A stretch of DNA of 46,761 bases from Rhizobiales bacterium Ga0077537. GTDB taxonomy: Bacteria > Pseudomonadota > Alphaproteobacteria > Rhizobiales > Hyphomicrobiaceae. A program made the position numbers and the translations under genes. The stretch is taken from assembly GCA_001464955.1 (NCBI GenBank), contig LNEM01000001.1, forward strand, positions 1 through 46,761. Direction: 5' to 3'. The notes under the pieces were generated by a model, which was not told the DNA's origin, searched no databases, and saw nothing but the letters and a program-made list of their open reading frames with translations. This document shows, piece after piece, positions 19,944-28,222 of the stretch (position 1 is its first letter; each line of letters starts with the position of its first letter).

Positions 19944-20506
19944 CAGCGAACCTCTTTCATGATTGTCTTGAGCGAGTTGAGCTTTGTGCGAAGGGAGGAA
20001 TCGATCATCCGGCTGCCCATCTTCACGACGAGGCCGCCGAGGATCGCGGGATCCACCCGTGTCTCCATCTTGATGTTCCGACCACCGGCCGTACCCTTGA
20101 GGGCGTCCTCGAGCTGGGCGCGCTGGGTTTCATTGAGCGGATGCGAGGACACGACCTCGGCCGTCACCTCGCCGCGATGCCGCGCCGTGATCTGGCGAAA
20201 GACCTTGATGATATCGCCGACGACGAACAGGCGACGGCTCTTGGCGAGCAGATTGAGGAAATTTCGGGTTAGCTCCGCAAACCCCGCCGCCGATGCGATG
20301 GCGCTGACGGCGTTGCCCTGCTCTCCGGCCGTGACGACCGGACTGCGAACCATCCGCACGAGGTCGGGATTGCTGTCCATCATGGCCGCGAATGCAGCCA
20401 TGTCCTTCTCGACGGCTTCGAGCTCGCGGCCGTCCCGGGCCAGCTCGAACAGTGCCGACGCATAGCGCCCGGCAACCGTCGCCATAATGGGTTCGTCTGT
20501 CGCCAC
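19943..20506 (-). CDS. atpH: F1 ATP synthase subunit delta (OSCP)
   Basis: The peripheral-stalk subunit, with [16 protein letters not shown] near the N-terminus and [20 protein letters not shown] at the C-terminus, both standard for the family. The frame is open back to 20641, but protein-like sequence begins only about [17 protein letters not shown] choose GTG 20506 (187 residues), behind a GAGAG stretch. ATG 20485 is an alternative with 180 residues. It is the first gene of the F1 operon; F0 genes are not in the window, as usual in alphaproteobacteria. Confidence 0.92.
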   Translation of the reverse strand: MATDEPIMATVAGRYASALFELARDGRELEAVEKDMAAFAAMMDSNPDLVRMVRSPVVTAGEQGNAVSAIASAAGFAELTRNFLNLLAKSRRLFVVGDIIKVFRQITARHRGEVTAEVVSSHPLNETQRAQLEDALKGTAGGRNIKMETRVDPAILGGLVVKMGSRMIDSSLRTKLNSLKTIMKEVR

Positions 20507-20829
20507 GTCGCTCTCGCTCTCGCCGATTGCCTGGGCTCCCCGAACGACGCTCGCTGGGTGCGAGCCCGGATCGGGCTGGAGGCCCGGTGCGGGCGCCCAC
20601 GTGTAGGAAGGTCGGAACTCTGATGCCGGCCGCAGTGTCACCGAGCCGGCTGATGCAGAATTGTGGCCGACTTAGCATGCGCTTTGCCCCGCTTCAACCA
20701 CGTGTCCACAGGGCGGGTTGCCGCACATTTGACCGGATCATGCTCAATCTGGATCGAAGCCCGTCCTCTCGGCCCGCCCGGACTCTGGGAAACCCCATGC
20801 AACTCCCGCGTTTGGATGACCTTTCGCCC
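20507..20829. other. Leader and promoter region of the ATP synthase operon
   Basis: These 323 bases lie between the atpH start and the end of the KDPG aldolase gene. They hold the candidate promoter listed separately. The remaining sequence is GC rich and shows no gene I can support. Confidence 0.4.
20669..20697 (-). promoter_or_regulatory. Candidate sigma-70-type promoter for the F1 ATP synthase operon
   Basis: On the minus strand TTGAAG (20697-20692) and TAAGTC (20674-20669) are separated by 17 bases, an acceptable -35/-10 pair for an alphaproteobacterial housekeeping sigma factor. It would give a leader of about 155 bases before GTG 20506. The match is moderate. Confidence 0.3.
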
Positions 20830-21483
20830 TCAGGCCGCGCCGCGTCGCCGCAGCCCGGCGGCCTGCTCGGAAAGTGCGGTGACGGTTTCCCATTCTCCGG
20901 CCTCGACGGCACTTTGCGGGGTGATCCATGATCCGCCTACCGCGACCACGTTTGCGAGTGCGAGATACCGGTGTGCCGCCTCGAAGCCGATCCCACCCGT
21001 CGGGCAGAACGAGATCCCCGCGAGCGGCGCCGCGAGCGCCTTGAGCGCGGCGACCCCGCCGGAGGTTTCGGCTGGAAAGAACTTGAGGCATCGATAGCCG
21101 AGATCGGCGAGCGCCATCGCCTCGCTTGCCGTCACCGCGCCCGGGAGGAACGGCACCGGCCACCGATGCGCGGCTTCGACGAGACGGGGCGTCATGCCCG
21201 GCGACACGATGAATTGCGCGCCCGCCGCGATCGCGGCCTCGCCGACATCAGGTGCCAGGACGGTCCCGGCGCCGACACGCGCTTGCGGCACCTCGCGACG
21301 AATCTGCGCGATGGCATGTAGCGCTGCCGGCGTCCGGAGGGTGACCTCGATCAGATCGAGCCCCCCGGCAACCATCGCCCGCGCCATGGCGACGCCCTGC
21401 TCCGGACTGGCGACCGTCACGACCGGAACGACGGCGGCGCGGTAGAGCATATCCGCGAGCGTGCGGTTGAGTTCGGCTTGCAT
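20830..21483 (-). CDS. eda: 2-dehydro-3-deoxy-phosphogluconate aldolase (KDPG/KHG aldolase)
   Basis: A 217-residue class I aldolase that splits KDPG into pyruvate and glyceraldehyde 3-phosphate, the last step specific to the Entner-Doudoroff pathway. It has the family pieces in order: VPVVTVASPEQGVAMA, LIEVTLRTPAAL with the catalytic Glu, VGAGTVLAPD, FIVSPGMTP, the Schiff-base Lys in CLKFFPAE, and CPTGGIGFE. ATG 21483 is chosen because a strong GGGAGGT site lies just before it. cutA ends 40 bases upstream on the same strand, so the two are probably cotranscribed. Confidence 0.93.
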   Translation of the reverse strand: MQAELNRTLADMLYRAAVVPVVTVASPEQGVAMARAMVAGGLDLIEVTLRTPAALHAIAQIRREVPQARVGAGTVLAPDVGEAAIAAGAQFIVSPGMTPRLVEAAHRWPVPFLPGAVTASEAMALADLGYRCLKFFPAETSGGVAALKALAAPLAGISFCPTGGIGFEAAHRYLALANVVAVGGSWITPQSAVEAGEWETVTALSEQAAGLRRRGAA

Positions 21484-21523
21484 GACACCTCCCATGTGGC
21501 CGGAGCAGCGCTCCGGCGCGAAT

Positions 21524-21922
21524 CTACACCTCGCCCCTCGACGCCAAGGCGCAGGCCGTCTCGGCCGCGATCCACTCGAGGAATGGCGCATGCCCCCCGG
21601 CAGTCGGCAGAACGACCAGCGCCGGAACACTGTAAGGATGCATGACACGCACGAAGCCCATCACCCGTTCGGCCAGCGCGGCGCGCGTCTTGATGAGGCC
21701 GGCGACCTCGCCATCCTCCAGGATTGCGCCGTCCCATCGGTAGACCGACCGCATACCCGAGATCAGATTGACACAGGCCGCAAGCCCCTGCCCGACAAGC
21801 CCCGCAGCGACTCCCCGTGCCGCATCCATATCCGGGAAGGTTGCATAGACGAGCACGATGCCGCCGTCATCCGAGCCGGGCACTGCATTGCAACCGTTTA
21901 CTCGGACAGCATTTTCTGGCAC
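21524..21922 (-). CDS. cutA: Divalent-cation tolerance protein CutA
   Basis: A small trimeric protein with the family's [22 protein letters not shown] start, [20 protein letters not shown], an EVAGLIKTR segment and [12 protein letters not shown]. CutA binds divalent metals and is linked to copper tolerance; its true role is unclear. There is no in-frame ATG near the domain. GTG 21922 (132 residues) has a good GGGAGA site about 8 bases upstream; GTG 21883 (119 residues) is nearer the usual length but lacks a site. It is divergent from NAD kinase, with a 65-base shared promoter region. Confidence 0.88.
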   Translation of the reverse strand: MPENAVRVNGCNAVPGSDDGGIVLVYATFPDMDAARGVAAGLVGQGLAACVNLISGMRSVYRWDGAILEDGEVAGLIKTRAALAERVMGFVRVMHPYSVPALVVLPTAGGHAPFLEWIAAETACALASRGEV

Positions 21923-21987
21923 TTGAAGGTCTCCCGCGTGACAGTCGCCGCGCCTGGTCCGCATCGGGCCCATCCGGAAGCTCGACC

Positions 21988-22770
21988 ATGCCAGAACGTC
22001 CCCGCAAGTTCGAGCGGATCGCTTTCGTCGCCAGCGAGACGGCCGAGGCCCAGGCTGCACTCCAGAGCATGACCGCCCGCTACGGTAACGCCGACGCCGC
22101 CAAGGCCGACGTGATCGTCGCTCTCGGCGGCGACGGGCTCATGCTCGGCACGCTGCATCGCTACATGAACGACCACACGCCGATCTATGGCATGAACCGC
22201 GGCTCGGTCGGCTTCCTGATGAACGAATACCACGAGGATGCCCTGCTGGATCGGCTGGAGGGAGCCGAGGTCAGCCGCATCCGTCCTCTGACGATGACGG
22301 CTGTCGATCACGAAGGCACCGTCCATCGCGCGCTGGCCATCAACGAGGTGTCCGTCTTCCGCGAAACCCACCAGGTGGCCAAGCTGCGCATCTCGGTGGA
22401 CAACAAGATCCGGCTCGAGGAGCTGTCGTGCGACGGCCTTCTCGTCGCCACCCCGGCAGGCTCCACGGCCTATAACCTGTCGGCCTACGGCCCGATCCTG
22501 CCCATCGATGCCCGCCTCCTGGCCCTGACCCCGATTTCCGCGTTTCGGCCGCGCCGGTGGCGTGGCGCGCTGCTGCCGAGCGGAGCGCGGATCGAGATCG
22601 AGGTGCTCGAAGCGGAAAAGCGCCCTGTCAGCGCCGTGGCTGACAACGCCGCAACGCGCTCGGTGGTGAACGTCGTCGTGGAAGAATCCCGCGAGGTCGA
22701 GATCCTGATGCTGTTCGATCCGGGTCACAACCTGGACGAGCGCATCCTGTCGGAACAGTTTCGCTACTGA
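21988..22770 (+). CDS. nadK: NAD kinase
   Basis: A 260-residue enzyme that phosphorylates NAD to NADP. It has the diagnostic GGDG motif ([14 protein letters not shown]), [15 protein letters not shown], the NE motif in [13 protein letters not shown], and the conserved [20 protein letters not shown] glycine-rich stretch. ATG 21988 is preceded by GGAAG. The open frame extends further upstream but overlaps the cutA leader and is not family-like. Confidence 0.95.
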   Translation: MPERPRKFERIAFVASETAEAQAALQSMTARYGNADAAKADVIVALGGDGLMLGTLHRYMNDHTPIYGMNRGSVGFLMNEYHEDALLDRLEGAEVSRIRPLTMTAVDHEGTVHRALAINEVSVFRETHQVAKLRISVDNKIRLEELSCDGLLVATPAGSTAYNLSAYGPILPIDARLLALTPISAFRPRRWRGALLPSGARIEIEVLEAEKRPVSAVADNAATRSVVNVVVEESREVEILMLFDPGHNLDERILSEQFRY

Positions 22771-22905
22771 GAAGCGACCGGACCCATCGCGGATGTGGAG
22801 CGTTGGCCGCAGGCGCCATTGTGTCGTTGTCATTGCACGGACCGCCCATTAAGCAAGTGCAGATGGGGCGTTATGGCGGCTGCATGACCGCCTGCTGGAG
22901 CCGGT

Positions 22906-23808
22906 ATGGCAACCACCGTGATCGAGAACTACTTCGTCGGGATTGGGGCGCAGAAGTCCGGCACGACGTGGCTCGCAAAGATGCTGGCCTCTCATCCGGA
23001 CATCTTCGTCACCCCCGTGAAGGAAATCCACTACTTCGATCATATTGCCGGACTTACGGAGCATCTCTCTGACCGCAAGCGGCGCTCCCGGCACCGCAAG
23101 TATTTCCAGCGGCTTTTGACGCAATGGAGCCGGCTCGGCGAGCACCGCGCCCAGCGCCCGTGGTGGCGCGCCTACATGTCGTCGCCCATCGACGACCGCT
23201 GGTATCAGAGCCTGTTCCAGCATCGGGGCAAGTGTCGCTTCGCTGGTGAGATCACGCCGGAGTACGCCATCATCGGCCGCGCCGGCCTCGAGCATATCCG
23301 TCGGCTGGCCCCAGAGGCACGTGTCATCTTCATCATGCGCAACCCCGTGGACCGCATGTGGAGCCAGGTCCTCCACCAATGCCGGTCCCGCGGCCTCGAT
23401 GCGACGCGCCAGACGACCGACGCCATTGTGGCCATGCTGGCCGAGCCGCGCTTTGCCGAACTTGGCGATTACGCGACGACTCTCGACGACATGAACGCGG
23501 TTTTCCGCCGGGATCAGACGCTGATCATGTTCTACGAGGACATGCACACCGATCGTCTGGCGGCCCTCCGCGATGTCTGTCGCTTCATCGGCGCCGACTT
23601 CCAGGAGCGCTACTTCAACGAGCTTGGCCGCCGCTTCAATCGCAGTCAGCAGGCAGCACTTCCGCAGCCGGTGCGAGACCATCTGCAGGCCATGTGCCGC
23701 GCCCAGGTCGAGGCCGTTCAGCAACGACTAGGCCGCATACCGCCGCAATGGGCCGCCGAATTCGGCCTCTCGGTCGCTCGGCGCTCCGGAACCCCGGCGG
23801 CCGGCTGA
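22906..23808 (+). CDS. Sulfotransferase family protein
   Basis: A 300-residue cytosolic sulfotransferase-like enzyme using PAPS. The 5'-phosphosulfate loop is GAQKSGTTWLAKML (about 14-27) and the 3'-phosphate-binding part is MRNPVDRMWSQVLH (about 146-159). ITPEYAII and FYEDMHTDRLAALRDVCRFIG are further conserved parts. The acceptor substrate (glycan, lipid or Nod-factor-like molecule) cannot be told. It follows nadK by 135 bases. Confidence 0.85.
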   Translation: MATTVIENYFVGIGAQKSGTTWLAKMLASHPDIFVTPVKEIHYFDHIAGLTEHLSDRKRRSRHRKYFQRLLTQWSRLGEHRAQRPWWRAYMSSPIDDRWYQSLFQHRGKCRFAGEITPEYAIIGRAGLEHIRRLAPEARVIFIMRNPVDRMWSQVLHQCRSRGLDATRQTTDAIVAMLAEPRFAELGDYATTLDDMNAVFRRDQTLIMFYEDMHTDRLAALRDVCRFIGADFQERYFNELGRRFNRSQQAALPQPVRDHLQAMCRAQVEAVQQRLGRIPPQWAAEFGLSVARRSGTPAAG

Positions 23809-23823
23809 TCGCACGCTGCATGG

Positions 23824-24462
23824 TCACACGTCGACGAACGATCCCGTTCCTTCGTTCAGCACGCTGAGTGCGCCGGTCGCAATGTCGAAATGCGCCCCGT
23901 GCAGCGCCACCCGGCCTCGCCCCTCGAGGATCTGGATGCACGGGAAAGTCCGGAGGTTGGCGAGCGAGGTCTTCACGCCCTCCCGCTCGAGAGCAGCGAT
24001 GATTTCACTGACCGGGCGGCCGTTGAGCTCACGTCTGACGGTTTCGCTCGCGCCGTCCAGCATCGACATCCAGTTCGAGATGAACTGCGCTTCGGTCTGG
24101 CGCGCGGCGTCCCTCTCGAGACACGAGCGGATGCCGCCGCATCGCGAGTGCCCGATGACGATGATGTGCTTCACCCGGAGGTTGAGCGCCGCGAATTCGA
24201 GCGCCGCCGACACGCCGTGGAACTTGCCGGTCGTCTCATAGGGCGGCACCAGATTGGCGACGTTGCGCACCACGAACAGCTCGCCCGGCATCGCCGAGAA
24301 TATGGTCTCGGGATCGACCCGGCTGTCGCAGCACGAGACGACCATCACTTCGGGCGTTTGCCCACGGTCCGCGAGTTCTTCGTATCGGTCCTGGTTGGGC
24401 GCATAGTGGCGGAAGCGGAAACGCCGATAACGATCGGCAAGATGATCGGGCAGCAGGCTCAT
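23824..24462 (-). CDS. Beta-class carbonic anhydrase (first of two)
   Basis: A 212-residue Zn enzyme that interconverts CO2 and bicarbonate. All key residues are visible: the CxDSR motif (Cys44, Asp46, Arg48) and HSRC (His105, Cys108). GELFVVRNVANLVPP and GVSAALEFA are the usual surroundings. ATG 24462 is preceded by GAGGAAC. A second paralog lies at 25857-26492, with a luciferase-like oxidoreductase gene between the two, all on the minus strand. Confidence 0.95.
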   Translation of the reverse strand: MSLLPDHLADRYRRFRFRHYAPNQDRYEELADRGQTPEVMVVSCCDSRVDPETIFSAMPGELFVVRNVANLVPPYETTGKFHGVSAALEFAALNLRVKHIIVIGHSRCGGIRSCLERDAARQTEAQFISNWMSMLDGASETVRRELNGRPVSEIIAALEREGVKTSLANLRTFPCIQILEGRGRVALHGAHFDIATGALSVLNEGTGSFVDV

Positions 24463-24551
24463 GAGTGTTCCTCGTCGCGTTCGCCGGGCGATCCCGCAAC
24501 CTACGGTCGCCGCCCGACGCCTCGACGATCAAGCCGGGATTGAGCTGCGCG

Positions 24552-25592
24552 TCAAGCCACGGCCTCTGCAGCCACCCGCAACACCTCGCTGTTCGCCCCA
24601 CTGAGCAGGATCGTACCGACCGAGTTGTCCTTGGCGACGGCCTTCCAGTCCTGGAGCCGCGCCCGGATCCGATCCGCCGATCCGACGAGCGAAACTTCGT
24701 CGATCAGCCGATCTGGCACCGCCGCCATGGCATCGTTCCGCCGCCCCGCCAGGAACGCGTCCTGGATCTTGCCTGCCGCCTCCTCGAAGCCGAGCCTCTT
24801 GGCGTAGTCGTTGTAGAAGTTCTTCTCTTTCGCCCCCATGCCACCGATGTAGAGCGCGAGTTCCGGGCGAAGCGCATCCCGGCACTTCTCGAGATCGTCA
24901 CCCATCGAAACCCGGACGAACGGCGTGATGTCGAAGTCCTTGAGCGTCGCCGGCCGCCCGGCTGCCGCCATGCCCTCGAGCACAGGCTTTGTCACCACGG
25001 CGGCCTTCTCCGGGCTCATGAAGATCGGTTGTACGCCGTCCGCCACCTCGCCGGAGAGCCTGAGCCCGGCGGGCGCGATGGCAGCCGTGTAGATCCGGAT
25101 TTCGGTGTTGGGTTTCATGATGGACTTGAGAGGCTTGCCGAGCCCGCTCGCGCCCGGCCCCTGGTAAGGGATCTGGTAGTGCTCGCTCGCGTACTCGAGC
25201 GACGCCTCCCGGGCGAAGATCTTGCGCAGTACGGCGATGTATTCGCGCGTCCGCTGCAGCGGTTTGCCGTAGGCGACCCCATGCCATCCCTCAATGACCT
25301 GCGGTCCCGACGGTCCGAGCCCGAGAAGGAAGCGTCCGTTCGACATGGCGGCGAGAGTCATGGCGGTCATGGCGGCGCAGGCAGGCGTCCGGGCCGGGAT
25401 CTGCATGATGCCCGTGCCGGCCTTGATCCGGCTCGTGCGCGCCAGGGTCCACGCGATCGGCGAGACGCTGTCGATGCCGTAGGACTCGCCTTGCCACACG
25501 GAAGCATAACCGAGTTTCTCTGCCTCGAGGACAAGATCCGTGTTCGGCCCGCCGGCCTCGCCCGCATACCTGAGCAGCATCCCGAGTTGCAT
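24552..25592 (-). CDS. LLM-class flavin-dependent oxidoreductase (F420-type subgroup)
   Basis: A 346-residue luciferase-like TIM-barrel enzyme. Typical parts are the start MQLGMLLRYAG, AEKLGYASVWQGESYG, IKAGTGIMQIPARTP, MSNGRFLLGLGPSGPQVIEGWHG and, near the end, VSLVGSADRIRARLQDW. The pattern looks closest to coenzyme-F420-dependent LLM enzymes, but FMN use is equally possible, as the cofactor cannot be decided by eye. Substrate unknown. A GGGGAG/GAGG site precedes ATG 25592. Carbonic anhydrase genes lie on either side, and an inverted repeat lies upstream. Confidence 0.87.
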   Translation of the reverse strand: MQLGMLLRYAGEAGGPNTDLVLEAEKLGYASVWQGESYGIDSVSPIAWTLARTSRIKAGTGIMQIPARTPACAAMTAMTLAAMSNGRFLLGLGPSGPQVIEGWHGVAYGKPLQRTREYIAVLRKIFAREASLEYASEHYQIPYQGPGASGLGKPLKSIMKPNTEIRIYTAAIAPAGLRLSGEVADGVQPIFMSPEKAAVVTKPVLEGMAAAGRPATLKDFDITPFVRVSMGDDLEKCRDALRPELALYIGGMGAKEKNFYNDYAKRLGFEEAAGKIQDAFLAGRRNDAMAAVPDRLIDEVSLVGSADRIRARLQDWKAVAKDNSVGTILLSGANSEVLRVAAEAVA

Positions 25593-25697
25593 CGCCTCGC
25601 TCCCCTACTGTTTTTCACGTGTTCGATCGCCATTCGAGCACGCGACGCCGCGTCGGCACAAGCCGGGGAGGGAAATTCCGCGGTACTGGAGTAGTTT

Positions 25698-25756
25698 TCC
25701 GGCGCCGACATTTGCCTCCCCTGGCGGCTTGGTCGAAAGCAAATGTCGGCGCCGGA
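25698..25756. repeat. 18-bp perfect inverted repeat with 23-base spacer
   Basis: TCCGGCGCCGACATTTGC (25698-25715) and its exact reverse complement (25739-25756) flank a 23-base spacer. It lies between the end of the second carbonic anhydrase gene and the start of the LLM oxidoreductase gene. Neither side has a T tract, so it is not a standard terminator. It could be a large RNA hairpin (processing or attenuation site), a protein-binding site, or a REP-like element. Confidence 0.75.
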
Positions 25757-25856
25757 TGAACACGAGCAACTCAATGCTTCGAGCGGAGCTATCGCCTCTG
25801 ATTTTCGGCGACGGATGTGGCCGCAGGCGGGTACCGAACGTCAGAGGCGCTACACA

Positions 25857-26492
25857 CTAGTCTCCAACGTGCTCGAAGACACCTGTGTCCCAATCGAGCC
25901 AGTGCAACTCACCGACCCCGATCGAGAACCACGCACCATGCAACGTGAGACGGCCGCTCTCGACGGCCGACTGGATAAACGGGAACGTGAGCGCGTTGTC
26001 GAGCGAATGCTGGATCGCCATGCGTTCGAGCGCCTGCTGCCGCAGGCTGGGATCGACGACGTCGCCCCGCTCCAGAAGCTCGTCCCTGATCCCCGAGATC
26101 TGATCGATCCAGGGCGCGATGAAATCCCCGACCGGACGTTTCTCGGCCACCATCAGCGAGGCCGCGATGCCTCCGCACAAATCGTGGCCCATGACCACGA
26201 TATTGGACACTTTGAGCTCCTTGACCGCGAACTCCAGCGCCGCCGACGTTCCATGATAGCCCCCGCCACGCTCGCAGGGCGGGATCAGCGCCGCCACGTT
26301 CCTGACGACATACAATTCTCCCGGGGCCGCCGAGAAGATGGTTGCGGGATCGACCCGACTGTCTGCACAGCCCACGATCATCGTTCTCGGGCGCTGCCCC
26401 TCGGCCACAGCCTTGTAGCGATCAGCCTCGATGCGAAAACGCTCGAGCCTGAAGCGCTCGTATCCCTGCTTGAGTTCGGTCGGCATCTTCAT
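25857..26492 (-). CDS. Beta-class carbonic anhydrase (second)
   Basis: A 211-residue paralog of the enzyme at 23824-24462 with the full active site: Cys42, Asp44, Arg46 (CADSR) and His103, Cys106 (HDLC). It shares GELYVVRNVAALIPPC and GTSAALEFAV with the first copy but differs clearly elsewhere, so this is an old duplication or a separate acquisition. Start ATG 26492 (MKMPTEL) lies 13 bases after a GGAG; ATG 26486 is possible. The open frame continues upstream to 26600, but that part overlaps the preceding small gene. Confidence 0.94.
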   Translation of the reverse strand: MKMPTELKQGYERFRLERFRIEADRYKAVAEGQRPRTMIVGCADSRVDPATIFSAAPGELYVVRNVAALIPPCERGGGYHGTSAALEFAVKELKVSNIVVMGHDLCGGIAASLMVAEKRPVGDFIAPWIDQISGIRDELLERGDVVDPSLRQQALERMAIQHSLDNALTFPFIQSAVESGRLTLHGAWFSIGVGELHWLDWDTGVFEHVGD

Positions 26493-26566
26493 GATCGAGA
26501 ATTTACTCCTCCGTTCCGGCCGTCGGAGACCGTGCGCCGAGCGAACTCTGTTGTCTCGTCCGGAGC

Positions 26567-26854
26567 TCAGCCTTTGCCCGAACCTCCAAGGCCGAGCCAT
26601 CCGCCGATCTGCTGCAGCAAACCACCCTCGCCGGCAAACTGTTGAACCTGCTCGACCGGCAAGCTCGAAAGATCGATCCCCCGATCGGCCAACATCTGGG
26701 TCACTTCATCGACCGTCAGGCCGTCGAGAATCGCGGGATCGATGCCGAACTTCTCGACCGCAGCCTGGATCGCGGCCTCCTGGAGCGACTGGGCGCCGCC
26801 GACGTGTTCCTGAAGTCCACCCACCACGTCGCCGATTTTTCCAAGGTCGATCAT
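26567..26854 (-). CDS. Small hypothetical protein, glycine-rich C-terminus
   Basis: A 95-residue acidic protein of unrecognised family: MIDLGKIGDVVGGLQEHVGG at the start, a helical middle (FGIDPAILDGLTVDEVTQML), and a glycine-rich end GGWLGLGGSGKG. There is no signal peptide or clear membrane segment. A good AGGAG site precedes ATG 26854, and this ATG overlaps the stop of the gene before it (ATGA), so the two are coupled. It lies upstream of the second carbonic anhydrase and may share its transcript. Confidence 0.65.
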   Translation of the reverse strand: MIDLGKIGDVVGGLQEHVGGAQSLQEAAIQAAVEKFGIDPAILDGLTVDEVTQMLADRGIDLSSLPVEQVQQFAGEGGLLQQIGGWLGLGGSGKG

Positions 26855-27045
26855 GACTTGCTCCTGTCGGTAGGATTTTTGGTGCGACGCAGTTCCGCTG
26901 CCGCAGTACAGGCGACGATCACAGTCGGCGCCTGCGAGTGACCGTTCACGGAGACGAACACCTGACGGGACAGAAAATCCTGCAGCAGGGCGGTCTCACC
27001 CGTGGCCAGGGTCCTCAGGGTCTCGGGCCGCATGGGCCGTGTCAT
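26851..27045 (-). CDS. Small hypothetical protein
   Basis: A 64-residue protein (MTRPMRPETLRTLATGETA at the start, basic C-terminus) of no recognised family. A good AGGAGAACGCGA site precedes ATG 27045, and its TGA overlaps the next gene's ATG. It is the first gene of the minus-strand run that faces the OxyR-like regulator, so it may be controlled by the ATAG-N7-CTAT box at 27177. Confidence 0.6.
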   Translation of the reverse strand: MTRPMRPETLRTLATGETALLQDFLSRQVFVSVNGHSQAPTVIVACTAAAELRRTKNPTDRSKS

Positions 27046-27176
27046 TCGCGTTCTCCTTGACGAGCCGGAGGTCCGTGATGGACCCCGGTGATCCTCAAGT
27101 GGGACGTCGAGTTGATAGACACAAATCGGCTAAGGATGGCCAGTTGATCGGAATAATCAATCTATCTGGCGGGCCC

Positions 27177-27191
27177 ATAGGCGCTTCCTAT
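27177..27191. promoter_or_regulatory. LysR/OxyR-type box ATAG-N7-CTAT
   Basis: ATAG (27177-27180), seven bases, then CTAT (27188-27191) form the dyad known for OxyR sites and satisfy the general LysR T-N11-A rule. A further CTAT lies at 27162-27165. The box sits in the divergent region, 47 bases before the regulator's GTG and 131 bases before the first small minus-strand gene, as expected for autoregulation. Confidence 0.6.
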
Positions 27192-27238
27192 ATCGATCAT
27201 CACGCAAGCGGCTTCCCCAATCAGAAGAAGAGCGGACT

Positions 27239-28159
27239 GTGCCGAACCTGAGACAACTCGAGTATCTCGTGGCGATCGCCGACACGTTGCATTTTCGTCG
27301 TGCGGCCGAGCGGACCAACACGACCCAACCGACCCTGAGCGAACAGCTGAAGGCGCTCGAGGATCGACTAGGCGTCCAGCTCGTGGAGCGTTCGCGCAGC
27401 CGGGTCGTCATGACGCCAATCGGCGACCAGATCGTCGACATCGCCCGCCGCATGCTGAGCGACGCCGCCGAGATCCGCATGCTTGCCGCGAGCGGCGGTC
27501 GGGAGTTGTCCGGTCTGCTGCGTCTCGGCCTCCCGCCGACGATCGGCCCCTATCTTCTCCCTCAGGTCTTGCCGGCCCTTCATCGCAGCTATCCGACCCT
27601 CAAGCTCTACGTACGCGAGAACCTGCCGGAGGACTTGCCTCGCTTCCTCGACGACGGCCGCCTCGACGTTCTGCTGACGCTTCTGCCCTTGCAGCAGGGG
27701 GACTTCACGAGCATTCCGCTGTTTCGCGAGCCGCTGTTCCTGACCGTCGGCGCCGACCATCCATTTGCAGCCCGCACGAGCGTACGCAAGGACGAGCTCA
27801 AGGGCATGGACATCCTGACGCTCGGGCCCGGGCACCAGTTGCATGATGCCGTCCTGTCCCTGTGCCTCGAGTTTGGCGCCCGCCTGCGGCATGACTTCGA
27901 AGGCACCTCCCTCGACACCTTGCGTGAGATGGTCGTGATGGGGCTGGGCGCGACCTTCCTTCCAGGTCTTTACGTTCAACGCGAGATCATCACCGACAGC
28001 AGTTTGAAAACGCTCCAGATCGAAGGGCGTTCGATGCATCGGACGATCGGCATGGTGTGGCGCAAGACCAGCGCTCGCCAGCACGACTATCAGCGTCTTG
28101 CAGAGTTCATCCGCAAGTCCGCCCGCGAGACCTTCCCGATCCTGGCGCCGGCGGGCTGA
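27239..28159 (+). CDS. OxyR-like LysR-family regulator lacking the peroxidatic cysteine
   Basis: A 306-residue regulator with an N-terminal winged helix-turn-helix (NLRQLEYLVAIADTLHFRRAA, TQPTLSEQLKALEDRLG) and a substrate-binding domain that tracks OxyR closely (DFEGTSLDTLREMVVMGLGA, TFLPGLYV). In E. coli OxyR the H2O2-sensing Cys199 is in GHC and the resolving Cys208 nine residues later. Here the first is Gln200 (GHQLHDA) and only the second, Cys209, remains. Direct disulphide sensing is therefore unlikely; it may respond to another ligand or signal. Start is GTG 27239 behind AGAAGAAGAG. Likely targets are itself, the divergent small genes and perhaps the TerC gene downstream. Confidence 0.88.
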   Translation: MPNLRQLEYLVAIADTLHFRRAAERTNTTQPTLSEQLKALEDRLGVQLVERSRSRVVMTPIGDQIVDIARRMLSDAAEIRMLAASGGRELSGLLRLGLPPTIGPYLLPQVLPALHRSYPTLKLYVRENLPEDLPRFLDDGRLDVLLTLLPLQQGDFTSIPLFREPLFLTVGADHPFAARTSVRKDELKGMDILTLGPGHQLHDAVLSLCLEFGARLRHDFEGTSLDTLREMVVMGLGATFLPGLYVQREIITDSSLKTLQIEGRSMHRTIGMVWRKTSARQHDYQRLAEFIRKSARETFPILAPAG

Positions 28160-28222
28160 CTTCCCTCCCAGCGGAAGCGCTTCCCTTCACGTCAATCTCT
28201 GCAACCAATCGAAAGGTGATCA

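Noticed and set aside
28160-28222. Possible manganese riboswitch (yybP-ykoY) before the TerC-family gene
   Set aside because: The leader from the previous stop is only 63 bases, too short for that riboswitch, and its core motifs are not seen.
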